In this document: piece after piece, positions 1 through 6,844 of the stretch
Layout of the letters: every line of letters begins with the position of its first letter
How positions within the stretch are numbered: the first letter of the stretch is position 1
Assembly: GCA_037389465.1 (NCBI GenBank)
Contig: JAZARR010000172.1
Coordinates: forward strand, 868,001-932,000
From: Baylisascaris procyonis
Taxonomy: Eukaryota > Nematoda > Chromadorea > Rhabditida > Ascarididae
Direction of reading: 5' to 3'
DNA length: 64,000 bases
Made by a program: the position numbers and the translations under genes
Notes under the pieces: generated by a model
Told to the model about the DNA's origin: nothing
The model's database searches: none
What the model saw: the letters and a program-made list of their open reading frames with translations, nothing else

Positions 1-40
1 CAGGGTAATACTGCTATATTATAAAAGAAAGCGAGTTGTT

Positions 41-112
41 TGCCTCATGCTGGAATCGAACCAGCGGCCTTGTGTTTACTAGACAGACGCTCTGTCCCTG
101 AGCCGATGAGGC
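41..112 (-). tRNA. tRNA-Thr(AGT), copy 1, slightly damaged
   Basis: Cloverleaf read on the minus strand with anticodon loop CTAGTAA. C28 faces C42 in the anticodon stem and the normally invariant U8 is C, so function is doubtful. Confidence 0.65.
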
Positions 113-187
113 GGATGGTTCAACGTCACGTGCATAACGCTCAGAGTCAGGGTAATATCGCTATATTATAAAAGAACGTGAGTTGTT

Positions 188-259
188 TGCCTCATGCTGG
201 AATCGAACCAGCGGCCTTCTGTTTACTAGACAGACGCTCTGCCTCTGAGCCAATGAGGC
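188..259 (-). tRNA. tRNA-Thr(AGT), copy 2, intact
   Basis: Reference copy for the array. Acceptor stem GCCTCAT/ATGAGGC (7 of 7 pairs), D arm GCTC-AGAGGCA-GAGC, anticodon arm TCTGT-CTAGTAA-ACAGA, five-base variable region AGGCC, T arm GCTGG-TTCGATT-CCAGC, discriminator A. The loop gives U33, anticodon AGT (34-36), A37, reading ACU. Pairs G1-C72 and C2-G71 and bases G35-U36 fit known threonyl-tRNA identity elements. No intron, no encoded CCA, as expected for a eukaryotic nuclear tRNA. Confidence 0.93.
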
Positions 260-334
260 GGGTGGTTCAATGTCACGTGCATCACGCTCAGAGTCAGGAT
301 AATGTCACTTTATTATAAAAGAACGTGAGTTCTT

Positions 335-406
335 TGCCGCATGCTGGAATCGAACCAGCGGCCTTCTGTTAATGTGACAGACGCTCTGCCCCTGAGCCAA
401 GGAGGC
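335..406 (-). pseudogene. tRNA-Thr-derived pseudogene, copy 3
   Basis: Acceptor stem has two mismatches (T4-C69, C6-T67). The anticodon loop has changed to CACATTA, so U33 is lost and the nominal anticodon would be CAT. B box is still perfect. Confidence 0.85.
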
Positions 407-481
407 ACACGGTTCAACGTCAGCTGCATCACGCTCAGAGTCAGGGTAATATCGATATATCATAAAAGAAAGTGAGTTGTT

Positions 482-553
482 TGCTTCATGCTGGAATCGA
501 ACCAGCGGCCTTCTGTTTACTAGGCAGACGCTCTGCCCCTGAGCCAATGAGGC
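482..553 (-). tRNA. tRNA-Thr(AGT)-like, copy 4, damaged
   Basis: Loop CTAGTAA kept. C3-A70 in the acceptor stem and C31-A39 at the top of the anticodon stem are mismatched; probably weak or inactive. Confidence 0.6.
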
Positions 554-628
554 GGATGGTTCAACGTCACGTGCATCACGCTCACAGTCAGGGTAATATC
601 ACTGTATTATAAAAGAGCGTGAGTTGTT

Positions 629-700
629 TGCCTCATGCTCGAATCGAACCAGCGGCCTTCTGTTTACTAGACAGACGCTCTGCCTCTGAGCCAATGAGGT
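629..700 (-). tRNA. tRNA-Thr(AGT)-like, copy 5, damaged
   Basis: First base pair is broken (A1-C72) and the T stem has G52-G62. Loss of G1-C72 removes a threonine identity pair. Copy 7 shares both changes. Confidence 0.55.
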
Positions 701-775
701 CCATGGTTCAACGTCGCGTGCATCACGCTCAGAGTCAGGGTAATATCGCTATATTATAAAAGAAAGTGAGTTGTT

Positions 776-847
776 TGCCTCATGCTGGAATCGAACCAGC
801 GGCCTTCTGTTTACTAGGCAGACGCTCTGCCCCTGAGCCAATGAGGC
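776..847 (-). tRNA. tRNA-Thr(AGT), copy 6
   Basis: All stems intact apart from a C31-A39 mismatch next to the anticodon loop CTAGTAA. A and B boxes are good. Confidence 0.75.
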
Positions 848-922
848 GGATGGTTCAACGTCACGTGCATCACGCTCACACTCAGGGTAATATCACTGTA
901 TTATAAAAGAGCATGAGTTGTT

Positions 923-994
923 TGCCTCATGCTCGAATCGAACCAGCGGCCTTCTGTTTACTAGACAGACGCTCTGCCTCTGAGCCAATGAGGT
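923..994 (-). tRNA. tRNA-Thr(AGT)-like, copy 7, damaged
   Basis: Carries the same A1-C72 and G52-G62 mismatches as copy 5, 294 bp away, showing that these two units come from one ancestral unit. Confidence 0.55.
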
Positions 995-1069
995 CCATGT
1001 TTCAACGTCGCGTGCATCACGCTCAGAGTCAGGGTAATATCGCTATATTATAAAAGAAAGTGAGTTGTT

Positions 1070-1141
1070 TGCCTCATGCTGGAATCGGACCGGCGGCCTT
1101 CTGTTTACTAGGCAGACGCTCTGCCCCTGAGCCAATGAGGC
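1070..1141 (-). tRNA. tRNA-Thr(AGT)-like, copy 8, damaged
   Basis: C31-A39 and C51-A63 mismatches, and the T loop reads TCCGATT so base 55 is C and the B box is altered. Probably not transcribed well. Confidence 0.55.
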
Positions 1142-1216
1142 ACATGGTTCAACGTCAGCTGCATCACGCTCAGAGGCAAAGTAATATCGCTGTGTTATAA
1201 AAGAACGTGAGTTGTT

Positions 1217-1288
1217 TGCCTCATGCTGGAATCGAACCAGCGGCCTTCTGTTTACGAGACAGACGCTCTGCCTCTGAGCCAATGAGGC
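1217..1288 (-). tRNA. tRNA-Thr(CGT), copy 9, intact
   Basis: Every stem pairs, and the anticodon loop is CTCGTAA, giving CGT for codon ACG. It differs from copy 2 only at wobble position 34 (A to C). Confidence 0.9.
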
Positions 1289-1363
1289 AGATGGCGCACC
1301 ATCAGGTGGATTACGTTCAAAGTCAGGGAAATATCATTGTGTTGGAAAATGACGTGAGTTGTT

Positions 1364-1435
1364 TGCCTCATGCTGTAATCGAACCAGCTTCCTTCTGTTT
1401 ACGAGACAGACGCTCTGCACCTGAGCCAATGAGGC
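1364..1435 (-). tRNA. tRNA-Thr(CGT)-like, copy 10, damaged
   Basis: Second CGT copy. G53-A61 in the T stem is mismatched, which also breaks the B box (ending TTAC), and the variable region is AGGAA. The spacer to its left is more diverged than average. Confidence 0.6.
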
Positions 1436-1510
1436 ACATGGTTCAACGTCAGCTGCATCACGCTCAGAGGCAGGGTAAGATCGCTGTATTATAAAAGAAC
1501 GTGAGTTCTT

Positions 1511-1582
1511 TGCCTCATGCTGGAATCGAACCAGCGGCCTTCTGTTTACTAGACAGACGCTCTGTCCCTGAGCCGATGAGGC
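1511..1582 (-). tRNA. tRNA-Thr(AGT), copy 11, C8 subtype
   Basis: All stems intact. U8 is C and the D loop is AGGGACA, the signature of a subfamily shared with copies 14, 17 and 23. Confidence 0.75.
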
Positions 1583-1657
1583 GGATGGTTCAACGTCACG
1601 TGCATAACGCTCAGAGTCAGGGTAATATCGCTATATTATAAAAGAACGTGAGTTGTT

Positions 1658-1729
1658 TGCCTCAGGCTGGAATCGGACCAGCGGCCTTCTGTTTACTAGA
1701 CAGACGCTCTGCCTCTGAGCCAATGAGGC
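1658..1729 (-). tRNA. tRNA-Thr(AGT)-like, copy 12, damaged
   Basis: T7-C66 mismatch at the base of the acceptor stem and C at T-loop position 55. Other stems intact. Confidence 0.6.
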
Positions 1730-1802
1730 CAATGGTGCTGCATCAGGTGCATTAGGATCAAAGTCATGGTAACATCGTGCTGGTGGATAGAGTGTAAGCT
1801 GT

Positions 1803-1874
1803 TGGCTCATGCTGGAATCGAACCAGCGGCCTTCTGTTTACAAGACTGACGCTCTGCCCCTGAGCCAATGAGGC
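1803..1874 (-). tRNA. tRNA-Thr(TGT)-like, copy 13, damaged
   Basis: Loop CTTGTAA gives anticodon TGT. C2-C71 destroys an identity pair and A29-A41 is mismatched. It follows a 145-bp step with a distinct spacer (gctgcatcaggtgcat type). Confidence 0.6.
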
Positions 1875-1949
1875 GGATGGTTCAACGTCACGTGCATCAC
1901 GCTCAGAGTCAGGGTAATATCGCTATATTATAAAAGAAAGTGAGTTGTT

Positions 1950-2021
1950 TGCCTCATGCTGGAATCGAACCAGCGGCCTTCTGTTTACTAGACAGACGCT
2001 CTGTCCCTGAGCCGATGAGGC
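1950..2021 (-). tRNA. tRNA-Thr(AGT), copy 14, C8 subtype
   Basis: Stems intact, C8 and D loop AGGGACA as in copy 11. Confidence 0.75.
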
Positions 2022-2096
2022 GGATGGTTCAACGTCACGTGCATAACGCTCAGAGTCAGGGTAATATCGCTATATTATAAAAGAACGTGAGTTGTT

Positions 2097-2168
2097 TGCC
2101 TCATGGTGGAATCGAACCAGCGACCTTCTGTTTACTAGACAGACGCTCTGCCTCTGAGCCAATGAGGC
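2097..2168 (-). tRNA. tRNA-Thr(AGT)-like, copy 15
   Basis: C50-C64 mismatch in the T stem and a changed variable region. First unit of the 880-bp higher-order repeat; repeated as copy 21. Confidence 0.65.
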
Positions 2169-2241
2169 CAATGGTGCTGCATCAGGTGCATCAGGATCAA
2201 AGTCATGGTAACATCGTGATGGTGGATAGAGTGTAAGCTGT

Positions 2242-2313
2242 TGGCTCATGCTGGAATCGAACCAGCGGCCTTCTGTTTACAAGACAGACGCTCTGCCCCT
2301 GAGCCAATGAGGC
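2242..2313 (-). tRNA. tRNA-Thr(TGT)-like, copy 16
   Basis: Anticodon TGT, C2-C71 mismatch, 145-bp step and variant spacer. Repeated as copy 22. Confidence 0.65.
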
Positions 2314-2388
2314 CCATGGTTCAACGTCACGTGCATCACGCTCAGAGTCAGGGTAATATTGCTATATTATAAAAGAAAGCGAGTTGTT

Positions 2389-2460
2389 TGCCTCATGCTG
2401 GAATCGAACCAGCGGCCTTCTGTTTACTAGACAGACGCTCTGTCCCTGAGCCGATGAGGC
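2389..2460 (-). tRNA. tRNA-Thr(AGT), copy 17, C8 subtype
   Basis: Stems intact, C8. Its surroundings match copy 1 (plus-strand ataaaagaaagcgag flank) and copy 23. Confidence 0.75.
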
Positions 2461-2535
2461 GGATGGTTCAACGTCACGTGCATAACGCTCAGAGTCAGGG
2501 TAATATCGCTATATTATAAAAGAACGTGAGTTGTT

Positions 2536-2607
2536 TGCCTCATGCTGGAATCGAACCAGCGGCCTTCTGTTTACTAGACAGACGCTCTGCCTCTGAGCCA
2601 ATGAGGC
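2536..2607 (-). tRNA. tRNA-Thr(AGT), copy 18, intact
   Basis: Identical to reference copy 2 over all 72 bases; repeated as copy 24. Confidence 0.92.
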
Positions 2608-2682
2608 GGGTGGTTCAATGTCACGTGCATCACGCTCAGAGTCAGGATAATGTCACTTTATTATAAAAGAACGTGAGTTCTT

Positions 2683-2754
2683 TGCCGCATGCTGGAATCG
2701 AACCAGCGGCCTTCTGTTTACAAGACAGACGCTCTGTCCCTGAGCCGATGAGGC
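2683..2754 (-). tRNA. tRNA-Thr(TGT)-like, copy 19
   Basis: Anticodon TGT with C8 and a T4-C69 acceptor mismatch; repeated as copy 25. Confidence 0.6.
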
Positions 2755-2829
2755 GGATGGTTCAACGTCACGTGCATAACGCTCAGAGTCAGGGTAATAT
2801 CGCTATATTATAAAAGAACGTGAGTTGTT

Positions 2830-2901
2830 TGCCTCATGCTGGAATCGAACCAGCGGCCTTCTGTTTACAAGACAGACGCTCTGCCCCTGAGCCAATGAGG
2901 C
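2830..2901 (-). tRNA. tRNA-Thr(TGT), copy 20, intact
   Basis: All stems pair; loop CTTGTAA gives TGT for codon ACA. D loop AGGGGCA. Best candidate, with copy 26, for a working TGT isoacceptor. Confidence 0.9.
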
Positions 2902-2976
2902 GGATGGTTCAACGTCACGTGCATCACGCTCAGAGTCAGGGTAATATCGCTATATTATAAAAGAACGTGAGTTGTT

Positions 2977-3048
2977 TGCCTCATGGTGGAATCGAACCAG
3001 CGACCTTCTGTTTACTAGACAGACGCTCTGCCTCTGAGCCAATGAGGC
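2977..3048 (-). tRNA. tRNA-Thr(AGT)-like, copy 21
   Basis: Exact repeat of copy 15, including the C50-C64 mismatch; start of the second 880-bp block. Confidence 0.65.
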
Positions 3049-3121
3049 CAATGGTGCTGCATCAGGTGCATCAGGATCAAAGTCATGGTAACATCGTGAT
3101 GGTGGATAGAGTGTAAGCTGT

Positions 3122-3193
3122 TGGCTCATGCTGGAATCGAACCAGCGGCCTTCTGTTTACAAGACAGACGCTCTGCCCCTGAGCCAATGAGGC
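3122..3193 (-). tRNA. tRNA-Thr(TGT)-like, copy 22
   Basis: Repeat of copy 16: TGT, C2-C71, preceded by the 145-bp step. Confidence 0.65.
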
Positions 3194-3268
3194 CCATGGT
3201 TCAACGTCACGTGCATCACGCTCAGAGTCAGGGTAATATTGCTATATTATAAAAGAAAGCGAGTTGTT

Positions 3269-3340
3269 TGCCTCATGCTGGAATCGAACCAGCGGCCTTC
3301 TGTTTACTAGACAGACGCTCTGTCCCTGAGCCGATGAGGC
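3269..3340 (-). tRNA. tRNA-Thr(AGT), copy 23, C8 subtype
   Basis: Repeat of copy 17; stems intact, C8. Confidence 0.75.
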
Positions 3341-3415
3341 GGATGGTTCAACGTCACGTGCATAACGCTCAGAGTCAGGGTAATATCGCTATATTATAAA
3401 AGAACGTGAGTTGTT

Positions 3416-3487
3416 TGCCTCATGCTGGAATCGAACCAGCGGCCTTCTGTTTACTAGACAGACGCTCTGCCTCTGAGCCAATGAGGC
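3416..3487 (-). tRNA. tRNA-Thr(AGT), copy 24, intact
   Basis: Repeat of copy 18, no deviation from the reference cloverleaf. Confidence 0.92.
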
Positions 3488-3562
3488 GGGTGGTTCAATG
3501 TCACGTGCATCACGCTCAGAGTCAGGATAATGTCACTTTATTATAAAAGAACGTGAGTTCTT

Positions 3563-3634
3563 TGCCGCATGCTGGAATCGAACCAGCGGCCTTCTGTTTA
3601 CAAGACAGACGCTCTGTCCCTGAGCCGATGAGGC
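3563..3634 (-). tRNA. tRNA-Thr(TGT)-like, copy 25
   Basis: Repeat of copy 19: TGT, C8, T4-C69. Confidence 0.6.
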
Positions 3635-3709
3635 GGATGGTTCAACGTCACGTGCATAACGCTCAGAGTCAGGGTAATATCGCTATATTATAAAAGAACG
3701 TGAGTTGTT

Positions 3710-3781
3710 TGCCTCATGCTGGAATCGAACCAGCGGCCTTCTGTTTACAAGACAGACGCTCTGCCCCTGAGCCAATGAGGC
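3710..3781 (-). tRNA. tRNA-Thr(TGT), copy 26, intact
   Basis: Repeat of copy 20, all stems paired. The spacer beyond it differs from the first block by one base (cataacg for catcacg). Confidence 0.9.
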
Positions 3782-3856
3782 GGATGGTTCAACGTCACGT
3801 GCATAACGCTCAGAGTCAGGGTAATATCGCTATATTATAAAAGAACGTGAGTTGTT

Positions 3857-3928
3857 TGCCTCATGCTGGAATCGAACCAGCGGCCTTCTGTTTACTAGAC
3901 AGACGCTCTGCCCCTGAGCCAATGAGGC
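3857..3928 (-). tRNA. tRNA-Thr(AGT), copy 27, intact
   Basis: Full cloverleaf with D loop AGGGGCA instead of AGAGGCA. Confidence 0.92.
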
Positions 3929-4003
3929 GGGTGGTTCAATGTCACGTGCATCACGCTCAGAGTCAGGGTAATATTGCTATATTATAAAAGAAAGCGAGTT
4001 GTT

Positions 4004-4075
4004 TGCCTCATGCTGGAATCGAGCCAGCGGCCTTCTGCTTACTAGACAGACGCTCTGTCCCTGAGCCGATGAGGC
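4004..4075 (-). tRNA. tRNA-Thr(AGT)-like, copy 28
   Basis: C8, T-loop position 54 changed to C, and a U31-G39 wobble pair. Stems otherwise hold. Confidence 0.6.
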
Positions 4076-4150
4076 GGATGGTTCAACGTCACGTGCATAA
4101 CGCTCAGAGTCAGGGTAATATCGCTATATTATAAAAGAACGTGAGTTGTT

Positions 4151-4222
4151 TGCCTCAGGCTGGAATCGGACCGGCGGCCTTCTGTTTACTAGACAGACGC
4201 TCTGCGTCTGAGCCAATGAGGC
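4151..4222 (-). tRNA. tRNA-Thr(AGT)-like, copy 29, damaged
   Basis: T7-C66 and C51-A63 mismatches plus C55; resembles copy 12 with further decay. Confidence 0.55.
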
Positions 4223-4295
4223 CAATGGTGCTGCATCAGGTGCATTAGGATCAAAGTCATGGTAACATCGTGGTGGTGGATAGAGTGTAAGCTGT

Positions 4296-4367
4296 TGGCT
4301 CATGCTGGAATCGAACCAGCCGCCTTCTGTTTACAAGACTGACGCTCTGCCCCTGAGCCAATGAGGC
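4296..4367 (-). tRNA. tRNA-Thr(TGT)-like, copy 30, damaged
   Basis: C2-C71 and A29-A41 mismatches as in copy 13, with the same 145-bp spacer type. Confidence 0.55.
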
Positions 4368-4442
4368 GGATGGTTCAACGTCACGTGCATCACGCTCAGA
4401 GTCAGGGTAATATCGCTATATTATAAAAGAAAGTGAGTTGTT

Positions 4443-4514
4443 TGCCTCATGCTGGAATCGAACCTGCGGCCTTCTGTTTACTAGACAGACGCTCTGCCCC
4501 TGAGCCAATGAGGC
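4443..4514 (-). tRNA. tRNA-Thr(AGT)-like, copy 31
   Basis: A51-A63 mismatch in the T stem; anticodon arm and acceptor stem are good. Confidence 0.65.
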
Positions 4515-4589
4515 GGATTCTTTCAACGTCACGTGCATCACGCTCAGAGTCAGGATAATATCGCTGTATAATAAAAGAACGTCAATTTT

Positions 4590-6259
4590 TCGCCACATGC
4601 TTTAATCGACCCGGCGACCTTTTGTTTGCTAGACTAGTTGCATTTTACACGAAGCTATACATATGAAACTTGTCTACGAATCCTACTCTACCGATTTAAA
4701 GAAAATTGCATCAAAATTGGTCCATTTTTAGCCGAGATATCAGATGGGTCAGTTAAAAAGCGCGTGAGGTGGCGCGCGCGCCTTCACGCAGCCGCCTCGG
4801 CCGCGCCCACGTCATGCGGAGCCAATGACTCAAGACCGTATCCAAATTCGTCCATCCTTAACCGAGATATCCTCTTCGGTAGTTGTTGCTATGCTGCGCG
4901 CACACACTGTGTCTGCGCGCAGCACTGCACGGCTATTTTCACCTTACTCGTATTATGTTGAGTGCAATGTTCAAAACCGCATCCAAATTGGGCCATTTAG
5001 AGTCGAGATACAATCCTATTCAAAGAACGTATCCACAATAGGTGTTGAATCCAATTTCCGCAAGTTTTGTGGACCGAACCCTCCCTCTGATCCCCGTCTG
5101 GTACATCGGGACCCAACTAATCACTGTTTTGAGGAAGAACCCGAAAAAGATTAATTTAAATCGAAAAAGCGTGAGATCGAAGCGAAAAAGTTTTTCTAAA
5201 AATATCGTAAGGGGTCCCTCAGCAGCGGCAAAATGCGATATTGCGGGTTCCACAACTCGGTCAATTCTGAATGAATTTGAAATTTTCAACCTCCATTCAA
5301 GTAAACTCGATGAGTTCTCATCAAGCATCAAGAGTCGGATTGTGGTAACTTGAACCCGTGCTGAGATACGGGGTCGTCGAAAACGGCAAAATCGTGATTT
5401 TGGGAATTCTGGTGGAACGACTCGCGTAGGGGGTGAGCACCATTTTGGGTCGTGTGATATATCTTCGGGTACTACTCGCTATTCCAAGGTCACTGGAGTT
5501 GTTTTCAACCCTCTACGATCAACGAGTGGCGAGAAATCGGCCCCGCAATTTTAGGCCCCATAGTTAAGAGTGATAATTGCATATTGCAAGTACCACAACA
5601 CGGTGAAATTACTTTAATTCAATAAATTGGACTACCCATGTACATAACTTTTGATTGCCTATCGAATGAGCATATGTATGCGAAAATCCGCCGACTCATT
5701 CTCGACCTATAACACCCCCTCAAACCCGCCCCCCCCCCAACTAATAACTTTTCGAAAGTAAATTAAAATTAAATGATAAGGTTAAAATCCACTTTGAACA
5801 CTGAGTCCGCAAAGTTCCTGAAAGCTTGAAAAAAATTGATTCATTCAAACTCGAGTTATTCGAGATTGAAGTTTCAGTTCAGTGGGAATGGTACCTTCAC
5901 GGGGTTTATTTCACTATCCCCCTTCAATTTTACAACTTTTGGCCCACCCCTACAAGAAACAAATGCTAGAAGGAGTAGAATAAAAAAGAATTAGAAAAAA
6001 TGAATAATTCTCAAAAGAGATATAGCATTTCAGTGTTAACTATGAAATTTCAGTATTTTTGAAGTTTAAGGAAATTTAAAATTCGAAACATATCCAAAAA
6101 CTATAGGTGTGTGGAGATCGTGAATACCAAAAGAATAAAAAAAAGAAATTGGAAAATTTTAAATTTTAACGAAAGATATCATCGGAAATGACAAAATAAG
6201 TTAGTGATAACAGATTCTATATATAATAGACAGACGCTCCGCCTCTGAGCCAATGAGGC
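4590..6259 (-). pseudogene. tRNA-Thr copy 32 split by an insertion
   Basis: The 3' half (4590-4634) and the 5' half (6227-6259) of one diverged tRNA are separated by 1,592 bp. Both halves overlap in TAGAC (4630-4634 and 6227-6231), which lies in and beside the anticodon loop. The right half ends at 6259 and the next unit starts at 6335, the same 76-bp step seen throughout the array, so the array was once continuous across this point. Confidence 0.85.
4635..6226. mobile_element. 1.59-kb insertion in the tRNA array, 5-bp target duplication
   Basis: The segment is flanked by direct TAGAC and has nothing in common with the array. I see no terminal inverted repeat, poly-A tail or transposase-like frame, so the class is unknown; it is probably non-autonomous. 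Inside are three diverged copies of a ~35-bp motif around AAATTGGTCCATTTTTAG / CCGAGATATC (4708-4742, 4837-4872, 4979-5013), a GC-rich CG-repeat patch at 4765-4925, and a second duplicated motif (ATATTGC...CCACAAC.CGGT) at 5231-5264 and 5573-5610. Gene-like frames here look like chance. Confidence 0.7.
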
Positions 6260-6334
6260 AGGCGGGGCAAGAAAAGGTTCAGGACGCTAAGGTCAAAGCA
6301 GTATCTATTGTGTTGGAAAAGAACGTGAATTGTT

Positions 6335-6406
6335 TGCTTCATGCTGGAATCGAACCAGCGGCCTTCTGTTTACAAGGCGGACTCCGTGCAAGCGAGCTAA
6401 TGAGGC
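6335..6406 (-). pseudogene. tRNA-Thr(TGT)-derived pseudogene
   Basis: B box and T arm survive; loop gives TGT, but the anticodon stem and D arm no longer pair. Confidence 0.8.
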
Positions 6407-6481
6407 ACCTGGTGCAAGATCGGATGCAGGAAGCTCAAAGTCAGAGTAATATCATTGTGTTGCAAAATAACGTGTGCAGTT

Positions 6482-6553
6482 TGCTTCATGCTGGAATCGA
6501 ACCAGCGGCCTTCAGTTTACGAGAATGACGCTCCGCCCCTGAGCCATTGAGGT
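6482..6553 (-). pseudogene. tRNA-Thr(CGT)-derived pseudogene
   Basis: T arm intact, anticodon loop CTCGTAA, one mismatch in the anticodon stem (T30-C40), acceptor ends degraded (tacctc / gaagc). Confidence 0.75.
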
Positions 6554-6625
6554 ACATGTTGCAACATCAGTTCCATTACGGTCAAAGTCAGAGGAATATC
6601 ATTCTGTTGGAAAAGAATTCAACTG

Positions 6626-6697
6626 TGCCTCATGGTAGCATAGAGCTAGAGACCTCCTGTATGTAAGGCAGAAGCTCTGCCTCCGAGCGAATGACGC
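6626..6697 (-). pseudogene. tRNA-derived pseudogene, heavily decayed
   Basis: Aligns to the array unit at the expected 144-bp step, but T arm, acceptor and anticodon arm are all disrupted (loop CTTACAT). Confidence 0.7.
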
Positions 6698-6773
6698 AAA
6701 TGACAGGAGATCAGGAGCAGGACGCTAAAGGTCAAAGTAATATCTATTGTCTTCGAAAGGAATGTGAACTGTA

Positions 6774-6844
6774 CGCCTCGTGCTGCAATCGAACCAGCGC
6801 CTTCTGTTTACCAGACAGACGCTCTGCCCCCGAGCCAATGAGGC
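6774..6844 (-). pseudogene. tRNA-Thr(GGT)-like copy
   Basis: Last recognisable unit. Anticodon stem TCTGT/ACAGA is intact around loop CTGGTAA, giving GGT, an anticodon eukaryotes normally replace with AGT. One base is missing from the variable region and the T stem has a mismatch, so it is probably not functional. Confidence 0.75.

Larger units (their letters stand above)
1..4634 (-). repeat. Tandem array of tRNA-Thr genes, 147-bp unit
   Basis: Thirty-one complete units plus a broken one lie head to tail. Starts of the tRNA blocks fall at 41, 188, 335, 482 and so on, spaced exactly 147 bp except for four 145-bp steps (1658-1803, 2097-2242, 2977-3122, 4151-4296). Each unit is a 72-bp tRNA read on the minus strand plus a 75-bp spacer. 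On the tRNA strand the internal B box reads GGTTCGATTCC, the A box region TGGCTCAGAGG, and a TTTT stop lies about 15-20 nt past the 3' end (plus-strand AAAAGAA). The upstream spacer repeatedly contains CACGTGACGTT. The array reaches base 1, so its true left end is outside the window. The units of 2097-2976 are repeated nearly perfectly at 2977-3856. Confidence 0.97.

Noticed and set aside
305..1494. Several protein-like frames (MAQGQSVCLVNRRP type) in the first 1.5 kb and at 4416-4598
   Set aside because: They are translations of the tRNA repeat units in other frames.
1..6844. CRISPR-like array
   Set aside because: The regular repeats are tRNA genes in a eukaryotic genome; the spacers are homologous to each other rather than unique.
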